Below the pieces are notes generated by a model. The model was not told where the DNA came from, did not search any database, and was given only the letters and a program-made list of their open reading frames with translations. Both the position numbers and the translations under genes were made by a program. A DNA stretch of 64,000 bases, from positions 49,307,484 through 49,371,483 of the forward strand of contig CM018697.1 of the NCBI GenBank assembly GCA_009363875.1. The letters are read 5' to 3'. Source of the DNA: Mikania micrantha. Lineage: Eukaryota > Streptophyta > Magnoliopsida > Asterales > Asteraceae. Position 1 is the first letter of the stretch, and every line of letters begins with the position of its first letter. This document shows positions 1 to 8,203 of this stretch, in pieces.

Positions 1-1
1 G

Positions 2-1453
2 GTAGATTTACCAAAAGGTGAAAAGAAGATTGGCACCAGGTGGGTGTTGAAGTGTAAGCGAGACGATAGAGGCGTAATTGTTCGAAACAAGGCTCGTTTG
101 GTTGTCCAAGGGTTCAGACAAATCGAAGGAATTGATTATGACGAGGTTTTTGCACCTGTGGCGTGGCTTGAAGCGATTAGATTATTTTTATCTTTTGCTG
201 CCCACAAGAAGTTTAAAGTATACCAGTTGGATGTTAAGTCTGCATTCCTTTATGGTTCATTGAAGGAGACAGTGTATGTTTGCCAGCCACCGGGCTTTGA
301 GGATCCTATCCACCGGGATCAGGTCTATATCCTCGACAAAGCACTGTACGGTCTTCATCAAGCTCCTCGAGCTTGGTATGAGACTCTCTCGACTCATCTT
401 ATTGAACACGGGTTCAATAGGGGTCAGATAGACAAAACTCTGTTTTATCGGGAAAAGGGCAAGGACATTCTCCTTGTTCAGATCTATGTGGATGACATCA
501 TCTTCGGATCTACTGATGAGCAGATGTGTTTAGAATTTAAGCAGGTTATGATTGAGAAGTTTGAGATGAGTACTGTGTCTGACATTAAGTTTTTTTTGGG
601 TTTACAGATTGATCAGTCTGATGATGGTATTTTTATCCATCAGACTAAATACATTCAAGACGTGCTAAAACGGTTTAGCATGCTTGATTGTAAACCCATT
701 TCCACGCCCATCCAGCCCAATCACGGGATTGAGCCGGATATTAAGGGGAAGATAATCGATGCTACATTATATCGTGGAATGATTGGGAGCTTAATGTATT
801 TGACTGCATCTCGACCAGATATTGTATTCGCTACAAGTATCTGTGCTCGCTATCAATCAAAACCAAAGGTTTCTCATCTGATTGCAGTCAAGAGGATTTT
901 ACGTTATCTGAAGGGTACTCCAGACACTGGTCTGTGGTATCCTAAGGATGATAACTACTCCTTTCATGCTTACAGTGATTCAGACTATGGAGGATGTAAG
1001 ACTGACTCCAAATCAACTACTGGAGGTGCTCAATTTTTGGGGGAGAGGTTAGTCTCATGGCAGTGCAAGAAACAGACTTCTGTTGCTACATCTACATGTG
1101 AAACTGAATATGTAGCAGCTGCCAGTTGTTGTTCCCAAGTTTTGTGGATACAACAACAGATGCGAGACTATGGACTTAATTTCCTAACTACCCCGATTCA
1201 TGTCGACAATGAGGCTGCGATTGCGATTACCAAAAATCCAGTGTATCATTCACGTTCAAAACATATTGACATTCGGTTTCATTTCATACGAGACTGTTAT
1301 GAAAAGAAACTGATTGATGTTGTGAAGATACACACAAACGAGCAAAGGGCAGACCTTCTCACCAAAGCCTTTGATAAACAACGTTTTGAGTACTTACTCA
1401 AATTAAATGGAATCAGGGTTATGGGTGAGGTAATCAAGAATCAAATTTATTGA
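2..1453 (+). CDS. Copia pol C-terminal part: reverse transcriptase and RNase H (partial at 5' end)
   Basis: Open from base 2 to the TGA-free end at 1453, about 483 codons with no internal stop or frameshift. RT motifs appear in order: RWVLKCKRD, KARLVVQGF, DVKSAFLYG, PPGFEDP, ALYGLHQAPRAWYE, and the catalytic IYVDDIIFGS (near 481-510). FFLGLQI and SRPDIVFA follow. RNase H begins at YSDSDYGGCKTDSKSTTG (near 970) and includes a CETEYVAA segment and the HVDNEAAI and HIDIRFHFIRD blocks typical of Copia. The end, LLTKAFDKQRFEYLL, is of SIRE/Maximus type. It would copy element RNA into cDNA in virus-like particles. Being open for the whole visible length suggests a fairly recent insertion, but gag and integrase cannot be assessed. 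Confidence 0.92.
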   Translation, partial: VDLPKGEKKIGTRWVLKCKRDDRGVIVRNKARLVVQGFRQIEGIDYDEVFAPVAWLEAIRLFLSFAAHKKFKVYQLDVKSAFLYGSLKETVYVCQPPGFEDPIHRDQVYILDKALYGLHQAPRAWYETLSTHLIEHGFNRGQIDKTLFYREKGKDILLVQIYVDDIIFGSTDEQMCLEFKQVMIEKFEMSTVSDIKFFLGLQIDQSDDGIFIHQTKYIQDVLKRFSMLDCKPISTPIQPNHGIEPDIKGKIIDATLYRGMIGSLMYLTASRPDIVFATSICARYQSKPKVSHLIAVKRILRYLKGTPDTGLWYPKDDNYSFHAYSDSDYGGCKTDSKSTTGGAQFLGERLVSWQCKKQTSVATSTCETEYVAAASCCSQVLWIQQQMRDYGLNFLTTPIHVDNEAAIAITKNPVYHSRSKHIDIRFHFIRDCYEKKLIDVVKIHTNEQRADLLTKAFDKQRFEYLLKLNGIRVMGEVIKNQIY

Positions 1454-1492
1454 AATAACATCAGATTTTTATTCATTTTTTGTGTTTTAGTT

Positions 1493-1507
1493 TTTAGGGG
1501 GAGAATA
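1493..1507 (+). other. Polypurine-tract-like AGGGGGAGAATAG just after pol
   Basis: TTTTTAGGGGGAGAATAG follows the pol stop by about 40 bp. It closely resembles the tract TTTAGGGGGAGTT that directly precedes the real 3' LTR at 10775. In a simple Copia element this is where the 3' LTR would begin; here some 9.3 kb of spacer, extra ORF and nested LTR follow. It may be a central or relic polypurine tract. No LTR start (TGTTAG) follows it. Confidence 0.45.
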
Positions 1508-2640
1508 GTTTTAGAAAATACAAAAACATTAAAAAAATCAAAAACACAAAAACAAGAAAAAATTAAAAATCTGAGAAATTGATTTGTTTATGTGAGAAAT
1601 GATAGTACATTATTTACATTTGGAAATATATCTGTTTGTATTATTAAAATTTATAAAATAATTACAAGTACTATAAATGATGTGTTGATAGGTTTATAAC
1701 TTAGTAAAGATAAGTTTGAATAAATTTTTGATAATGTTTTATAAGAAACAAATGCTTAGAATGCAGTACTTAGTTTTGTCCTAAAAAGTGGTAATTTTCT
1801 GACAAAATGTTTCTTGAACATAAAGTCAAATTTCCAGTTGATCATGTCTTTAATTTTTAATAAAGAAATTCTGATTTGGTTTTTTCTTTTATTTTAGTTT
1901 AAAGCTGATACATTCTTTGTGTATACTTACGTATCGACCTGATTGTGTTAGCTTTAGACAATTCAAATTTGTTTTTCTTGGTTTTGTTTAAGATTTGGAC
2001 AATCTACGTGTATATGTGAATATCGAACTGATTGTTAAATCTTAAACTTAAATTATTGTTTAGTTCATTTTCTGGATCATTTGAGTATACGTAAGTATCA
2101 ACCTTGATTCCATGATCTTGAACAAATTCAAATTGTTTTTCTATTTTTTTCAAAAAGAAATTCTGCTTTATTTTTGCATGATCAGACTAGGTATAATTGA
2201 TATTATTAGTTTGAGAACATTTATGTTTGAATAATTATTCACAAATTGGGGATGTGTTCAAGTAATTGGATCATTATAAAATGTTTGATAATTTTGTTAA
2301 AACTGATTTCTTTACTAAGTAATTAAATTTAAAAGGAGAAGTATATTAACAATCATTGTAGACTTGTAATTTACAAATAATTGTTATATAATATAAACAG
2401 ATATGTTGAAAATTGTAATATAATATGATCTCATGTCTGAATCTTTCTCAAACAAAAATATTTTTTTTAGTTAATTGTGTTAGATTGTATTTTAATTGTT
2501 CTAAAAATTTAAAAATTCAAAAAGATTTTATTTTTATTTTTTTTTAAAAAAAAAAAAAAAAATCTGATGTTAAATTGATAATGTTTGATTATTTGTTTGA
2601 CTTTGGAACAATTAAATATGAATTTTGTTTTGGATTTTAA
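1508..2640. other. AT-rich non-coding spacer of the Copia element
   Basis: Very AT-rich, with A and T runs near 2520-2565. I see no ORF of note, no LTR ends and no tandem array. It is probably the element's own untranslated spacer between pol and the extra ORF. Confidence 0.6.
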
Positions 2641-2654
2641 AAGAAATATCATGT

Positions 2655-2890
2655 TTTGAGAAGGTTCGTTGAATGGGTTCGTTGGTAAGGTTCGTTGAGA
2701 TAGGTTGTTGACAAGGTTCGCTGAGATAGTTCGTTGGTAAGGTTCGCTGAAATAGTTCGTGAGTTAGAGTTCGTGATGATAGTTCGTGAGTTAGGGTTCG
2801 TGGAGATAGTTCGCAAGATGGTTCGTTAAAATGATTCGCTGGAAAGGTTCGTGACATATATATACATGGTTCGCGAAAATAGTTCGTCAC
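2655..2890 (+). repeat. GGTTCG motif cluster 1 with TATA-like box
   Basis: About 15 irregularly spaced copies of GGTTCG or AGTTCG followed by T/C/G-rich letters, for example AAGGTTCGTTGAGA and GGTTCGCTGAGATAG. A TATA-like stretch (CATATATATACAT, 2855-2866) sits between the last copies. The same motif-then-TATA order occurs in the Copia 3' LTR (10833-10999), so this could be an internal promoter for the extra ORF. The minus-strand ORF across it is only a translation of the repeat. Confidence 0.6.
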
Positions 2891-3231
2891 TTTCATCTTG
2901 TTCACAGACGACGAACCCTCGAGAGATTTTTTTCGATTTTCAATCTTGGACCTCCCAGAGCTTTTTGTTGTGATCATTAGATTCAGAATCATTTCGTGAA
3001 CATTTCTAGGTAGAAATTTTGGAATTTGACCGAGTAATTTGAGAGATCTGAGAGTTTTTAGAATTTTTAAGTTTGGATCTGTAATTTGACTTTAATATGG
3101 TTAAAATCTAAAAATTGGATAAACCATCTTTGTTAAAGTTGTTCATCGATAAGTTTCGAACCTAGGTGTATGATTTGTTTTACATCAGATTAAATTTTTT
3201 TTGATTTAAGTGTTGAAACTGGGACGATGAA

Positions 3232-3525
3232 CAGGTTCGCTGAACGAACCTTAGGTTCGCCGAACCTTGAGGGTTCGTTGGATTTGTATAGGTTCGCCGA
3301 ACCTTGAGGGTTCGTTGGATTTGTATAGGTTCGTGGCGAACCTTTGACTTTTAAAAGCAACGAATCTTTTGGTCAAGGTTCGTTTGACTAACAAGGTTCG
3401 TTCATTTAAAAGGTTCGTTCAGTACAAGGTTCGGTCATTGCAAGGTTCGGTCATTGTAGGGTTCGTCTAGCCGTAGGGTTCGTCTAGCAGTAAGGTTCGT
3501 CTAAGAAGGATAGGTTCGCTGTTTT
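3232..3525 (+). repeat. GGTTCG/CGAACC motif cluster 2, upstream of the extra ORF
   Basis: Dense GGTTCG with its complement CGAACC, including two adjacent near-identical blocks (GGTTCGCCGAACCTTGAG at about 3254 and 3291). The paired GGTTCGCCGAACC is an inverted repeat that could form short hairpins. It ends about 80 bp before the extra ORF's ATG (3608), in what would be that ORF's leader. No other promoter element was recognised in the last 80 bp. Confidence 0.65.
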
Positions 3526-3607
3526 TTACTTAGAAATTTTTTATTTTTTTATTTTGTTAATTTTACTTAATTTTTGTTTCTAATTTCTGTTATTTCTATT
3601 TGTAGAA

Positions 3608-4588
3608 ATGGCGAACTTAGTTTTCGGAGACAAACACAATATTTGTGCACACTTGGATCCTACAACCAAGAATGGTCAAGAATTTCGACCGATGATCGAG
3701 TTTCTCAGAAGATCAAGGGTTTATCATGCTATTTCTAGTTCAGTTCAGATATATAGATCTCATATTCATAGTTTTTGGGGAGCAGCTCGGATTATTTCTG
3801 TTGATGATGTGTATACTATAGATGCGAATGTGCTTGGACAAGCAATTCGTATAACTGAGGCTGATATTAGGAGGGTATTACATCTTGGAGGTGAACCAGA
3901 TGGTGTAACTCTTATCCCTGAGAGTTGCATCAAAGGTTGTTTTCTACGCATTCGATATTTTGGAGCTTACAACTCCATATCAGTCAAGAAGGGAAAGCTA
4001 CCTCTGCAATACAAGTTTCTAGCACATGTGTTGTTGCATTGCCTTAGCATGAGGAAAGGCACATTTGATGAGTTGAGGGATTTGATGCGATCTGCCATGG
4101 TTGCTCTTATATTGAACAAACCGTTCAATTTCTCCGGCATGATCTTTAGGTATATGTGTGACAACATCACAAAGGCTAAGGATAGGTTTTACATGTATCC
4201 TAGATTTGTGCAAATGTTGATTGATGAGAGGTTTCCTGAAGGTCAGTTACCCAGGGAAGTTGGAGACTTATTGAAGCTTAAACACATGACTGATTCCAGT
4301 TTGGGTCAAGTCAGAGTATATCAAAGGACTGGGGATGCTGTACAAGAGAAAGATTTGATTGCTCATTGTGCCAGGGCAAATTATGTTGCACCTGAGGGTG
4401 ATGCATAGAGGCATAATGATTCAGAATCTGATAATGAAGATGTTGCAGCTGCTGATAATCAATCACCACCTCCACCTCCACCAAGGCAACAACCAAAGAA
4501 GAAGACTCCTGTTCAATCTTCTCAATCTACTTCTCAAGTTAAATCATCTCAAGAACAATCTTCTCAAGAACCACTGGAAGTTGATGTG
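3608..4588 (+). pseudogene. Copia extra ORF, 5' portion (env-like position), stopped and split by a nested LTR
   Basis: The ATG at 3608 opens 266 codons to a TAG at 4406-4408. The same frame then continues without another stop through a Ser/Gln/Pro-rich stretch to 4588, where solo LTR A begins. It resumes in the same frame at 8204. The N-terminal domain (HNICAHLDPTTKNGQEFRPM, then a conserved HVLLHCLSMRKGTFDEL and MYPRFVQMLIDERFP) resembles ORFs I remember downstream of SIRE-type pol in Asteraceae annotations, sometimes mislabelled as synaptobrevin-like. No catalytic motif, signal peptide or membrane segment is evident, so I assign no function. The single TAG and the insertion make it non-functional now. 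Confidence 0.7.
4584..4588. repeat. Target site duplication ATGTG, left copy
   Basis: ATGTG immediately precedes the LTR start TGTCACACCCC at 4589 and is repeated at 8199-8203 directly after the LTR end GTTACA. Dropping one copy with the LTR keeps the extra ORF in the same reading frame on both sides. Confidence 0.9.
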
Positions 4589-5178
4589 TGTCACACCCCT
4601 GCGCCGCGTGCGGAATCCACGGCGCGGTGACGTATGAACAGTTGAATCATGCACAAGTATTGAATAAGAACAACCACAATGGATTACTACATTTCATAAT
4701 GTTTAGACAGTTGATTAGTTACAGACAATCTATCTACCAAAAGTAAGACAACTACAGACCCAAAATATAGTTTACAAAATAAGACTCCAAACAAGACAAT
4801 TAAACATTTAGGATTTAGTGAGTTTCTATTCCATCCTAACATGTTTCTTCATCTTGTTCTATCTTAGAACGGTCTCCTTAGTTGTCCCTGAGAATGTCTT
4901 AAACCTGATTACCTGAAACACGTGAAAAGTAACTGTCAACTACAGACGTAGTTGGTGAGAACAATAGGTTTAAACATTTGTAAACATGAGTTATATGATA
5001 TAAGACATAGGTAAGTTAAAGCATCATAAGATTCACACGGATGAGCTGCAACCCAAACTAACATCAAGTAAGAAAATGAGTGTAAACAGTCCAATCACTG
5101 TTCGCACGACAGCCGATAATATCAAGTCCCAAACCACGTTTGGAGTTAGATAATACGTCAGCAGTTTTGATAACCATA

Positions 5179-5313
5179 TGACACCAGACCTGCAGTTGGC
5201 TTTTAAAAGCAAATTTAAAAGCCAACTCCATCCTGGATAAGAAAACCATGACACCAGACCTGCAGTTAGCTTTTAAAACAAATTTAAAAGCTAACTCCAT
5301 CCTGGATAAGAAA
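5179..5313. repeat. Two tandem copies of a 67-bp unit with internal inverted repeat
   Basis: Each copy starts ATGACACCAGACCTGCAG and ends CCATCCTGGATAAGAAA. Inside each, TTGGCTTTTAAA pairs with TTTAAAAGCCAA (copy 2: TTAGCTTTTAAA / TTTAAAAGCTAA). The second copy changed on both arms of the stem (G to A and C to T), which preserves pairing. It lies inside the predicted LTR intron of A. Confidence 0.7.
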
Positions 5314-5439
5314 CAATGTGTCCGCTTTCCCTTGTTGTGATCACCCAGTACTAACGCTAATGAATATGATACTTGATGGGTTAATGTCTTATTGAAAAAC
5401 CTGGATTTAACTCCACGAGTTGAATCCTTTGTTTATGTA

Positions 5440-5625
5440 ACATGAAATGAATCTCTTGATTTGAATACCATGATGTGAACAACTTGACTTGAATACCATG
5501 TTTTGCACCACTTGATTTGAATACCATGTTTTGAACCACTTGATTTGAATACCATGTTTTGAACCAATGAATTTGAGTACCATATTGTGAACCACTTGTT
5601 TTGAATATCATGATGTGATGACCTT
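5440..5625. repeat. 28-bp minisatellite in LTR A
   Basis: Five to six imperfect copies of a unit like CACTTGATTTGAATACCATG plus TTTTGAAC, tandem and slightly diverged at the edges. The 138-codon minus-strand frame across it is only a translation of this repeat. It is located within the predicted intron of LTR A. Confidence 0.75.
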
Positions 5626-6639
5626 GTGTAATAACAAGGTTTATAACAAAAGGGTTTGTAAAATCCTTTATCAAAAAGTATTTATCCTTCATAAATACAT
5701 TTGAGTAAATAATTTCAAAACAGTTCAAAAGTCCCTTATAAAACCTTTTTAATGAAAAGAGTTTAGTAATTGACAAGTAAATTAAAACAGTTGACAATTT
5801 CTTTAAACAATTGATGAATCCCTTGGATTCGTAAGATGAACCTGAAATGTTTATGACTTACACATAACTTGTGTATTGAAACAAGATTGAAATAGCGGTT
5901 TTGATCACGTGTTCCACCCCAAAACAGTTATAAAACAGTAAAAGAGGGGCTAAAGTTCTCACCTGTCTGCAGTAGACTCTGAACTTAAACAGTTAGCAAG
6001 TAGCAAACAGGACTTCTAACTTGTTCCTATATCATTGTAATCATACATAAGATATAAGATTTATAATTGTATAACTTGATTCATTGATTGACTTGTGTTC
6101 ACTTGAACTTGTTTAACTTGATTACTTGATTGATCATGGGTTCAAGAAACTTGTGAAATGTTCTTTGATGCATAATTCTTATGCATAAAATGATAAATGT
6201 TCTTGAATTTGATAGCCATTGATAACCATTTGTTGTGAAAAGATGTTCAAATGTTTTAAGTCTTTGTGTTGTGAATTAATTCCATGAACGGTTAAGTTAC
6301 ACTTAAACCATTAATGATTAATTCACAATTGTCAAATTATGATTCAATAATATGCTTTGAACCTATGTAACCACGATGATTCTTGAATCAAGTCCATGTG
6401 CCACTTAGGTTCACGATGGGCCAAATGAATGTGGTGTTAGGCCCAATGGATGTAATGTTTGTCCAACAACATGAAATTAGGCCTTGCAACACCCCAACTC
6501 ATTATTAACCCGATTTGATTTCAAATTGGGTCATGTGCAACTTAATTGAGCTTAATTCCATCTATGGGTCAAGTTGCTTTGTGGAGTTGGGCCGGATTTG
6601 GTGGGATTGGGCCGAAAGGAAAGTGAGCTACCATTTGGG

Positions 6640-7140
6640 CAGCGAACCTTTGGAGGTTTAGCCCAAGGTTCGTCTGATATAACTGAAGGGTTCGTCGAGG
6701 TGAGGGGTTCAAGGGTTCGGCCAATGTATCCAGCATAGTTCGGCTAAGATAGTCCCATGGTTCGTCTATCATGATTCACGAACCATGCAAGGGTTCGGCT
6801 TAGGAAAATGAAGGGCCGAAGGTTCGTTGACAACCAAGTTCGTCTAAGGCTTGATGGGTTCGTGGGACTGATGAGGATCAGGGTTCGGCCAGCTGCATGG
6901 CGGAGGGTTCGGTCACGACTTAACGAACCATGCAAGGTTCGAAGCAACTTTGTTGATCATCAAAGGTTCGTGAAGGCTCGGTACTGGTTCGTGATTCCTC
7001 TAAGGTTCGTGTGATCCATGGTGGCCTGATGCTGGTTCGTGAGGACCCACAAGGGTTCGGCTGAAGACCTACGAACCAGTATGGTTCGTGAAGCATCCCT
7101 AGGGTTCGCCAACTGAAGAAGAAGGTTTAGCCGACGAACC
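6640..7140. repeat. GGTTCG/CGAACC cluster in LTR A
   Basis: About 25 copies of GGTTCG in both orientations over 500 bp, with variable spacers. The motif is the same as in the unrelated Copia element that hosts this LTR (2655-2890, 3232-3525, 10833-10985). In the LTR's own sense the cluster lies between the first donor (7323) and the second donor block (5962). Confidence 0.7.
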
Positions 7141-7540
7141 TGTTACCAGCCGCAGCACCATCATCATCCACCTGATTCTAGACCACGATTCAAGCTAATA
7201 AAACCTCCAGAAAGCTTTCTATGGCTGCGAAACTAGTTAGGAGAGTGCTAGGTCCGGCCATATGTCGAGTTTAAACAAAACACACAAGAAACCCTAATTT
7301 CGTGATCTTTCAAGCTTCATTACCTCAAGATTGGCTGGACAAATCTGCGTAAATCTTGTACTTTCGTGTAGAGTTTGTCGAGAGCTTCGCGTGGACACCA
7401 AGAACACCGAAATCCGTCGAGAAACGAGTGAGATACGCGCGTTCGAAGTTCGGTTTTTAGAGAGAGAGGGTAGGTTCGCGAGTTTTAGAGAGAGAAGGGT
7501 TGTTGGCTGATAAAAATGAAGGAAATGGCCTTCTTTCGGG

Positions 7541-7549
7541 CTTTTATAG
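7541..7549 (-). promoter_or_regulatory. TATA-like box of LTR A
   Basis: Minus strand CTATAAAAG, about 650 bp from the LTR's sense start and about 220 bp upstream of the first predicted donor. LTR B has ATTTAAGAG at the same distance from its own end. Transcription start not determined. Confidence 0.55.
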
Positions 7550-8198
7550 TCCGGGTAGTGTTCGGGTCCGTTTCGGTCGCTCGGTTCGCGTTTCCGGAAC
7601 GTACCGCGTATTTTACGCGGTTTTTAATTAAGAGAGTTGTTAAACTCATTAAAATGATGAGTTTCAAAATTGTAAAAATATAAAATAATTAATATAATTA
7701 TTTTTACTCTTCGTGTGTTGTCGGATCGTTAAACATTCACAATTTACGTGTATACCCGCAATCGCGTACGTTTTCCGATCGTATTAAAATATTTAAAGTC
7801 GTTTAATCGTAATTATAAGTTCAACATTCGTATTATTATGGATCGTCACCCATAACTATACTCAGTCTCGCTTACAGATTACGATCTTGGTTGAATTAAT
7901 TAATTGTCATAGTATTCGTCTCGACACTACGCACTAACACTAACCTGTTACACCGAACGCAGTATATATATAGGGCTCACTCTCGCTGCCCACCACTGTT
8001 TCGATATAACAAGTTACTGTTCTTGCTTAGTGAAATCGACTGTAAATAAATAATATATACTTGTTTTCTGATTACTAAGATCCTATAACACACAAGCACA
8101 CATTATGAACATACTGAAACACATTGATTGAACTGAAACTGAACAGACACTGTTCTAACACTGTTTACAACTACTTGACTATATGCACAAATGTTACA

Positions 8199-8203
8199 AT
8201 GTG
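8199..8203. repeat. Target site duplication ATGTG, right copy
   Basis: It directly follows the LTR terminus GTTACA and matches 4584-4588 exactly. Confidence 0.9.

Larger units (their letters stand above)
4911..5965 (-). other. Predicted LTR intron-like module, LTR A
   Basis: Donor-like CAG|GTGAGAAC at 5963/5962 is followed on the minus strand by CCCCTCTTTT and, later, GGGG, able to pair with CCCC. The acceptor end carries a stem (CAACTAC / GTAGTTG, about 4940-4960), a pyrimidine run and TTTCAG at 4915-4913. Order and spacing match the same blocks in five other LTR families in this window. Splicing is inferred only. Confidence 0.5.
4589..8198 (-). mobile_element. Solo LTR A, Tekay-like Ty3/gypsy, 3610 bp, minus orientation
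   Basis: Plus-strand ends are TGTCACACCCC...GTTACA, flanked by ATGTG. Read on the minus strand it begins TGTAAC and ends GGGGTGTGACA, the terminal form of the other Tekay LTRs here. No gag or pol lies between the ends, so it is a solo LTR. Minus-strand landmarks in order: GGTGACGAT repeats in the upstream part (near 7845), TATA-like CTATAAAAG (7541-7549), first donor GAG|GTAATG (7324/7323), GGTTCG cluster, block CAG|GTGAGAAC followed by CCCCTCTTTT and GGGG (about 5930-5965), then acceptor CTCACCAAC...TTTCAG|GTAATC (about 4911-4963). Confidence 0.85.

Noticed and set aside
2612..2992. 126-codon minus-strand ORF
   Set aside because: It is a translation of the GGTTCG array; composition is fully explained by the repeat.
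3232..3525. GGTTCG as tRNA B-box / SINE or tRNA genes
   Set aside because: GGTTCG resembles the tRNA T-arm, but there is no A box, no cloverleaf and the spacing is irregular.
5381..5797. 138-codon minus-strand ORF in LTR A
   Set aside because: Spans a 28-bp minisatellite; shows only the cycling peptide of the repeat.
7945..7960. CCTGTTACACCGAAC as the right end of LTR A
   Set aside because: Looks like an LTR terminus (GTTACA), but the target duplication ATGTG and the restored host frame place the end at 8198.
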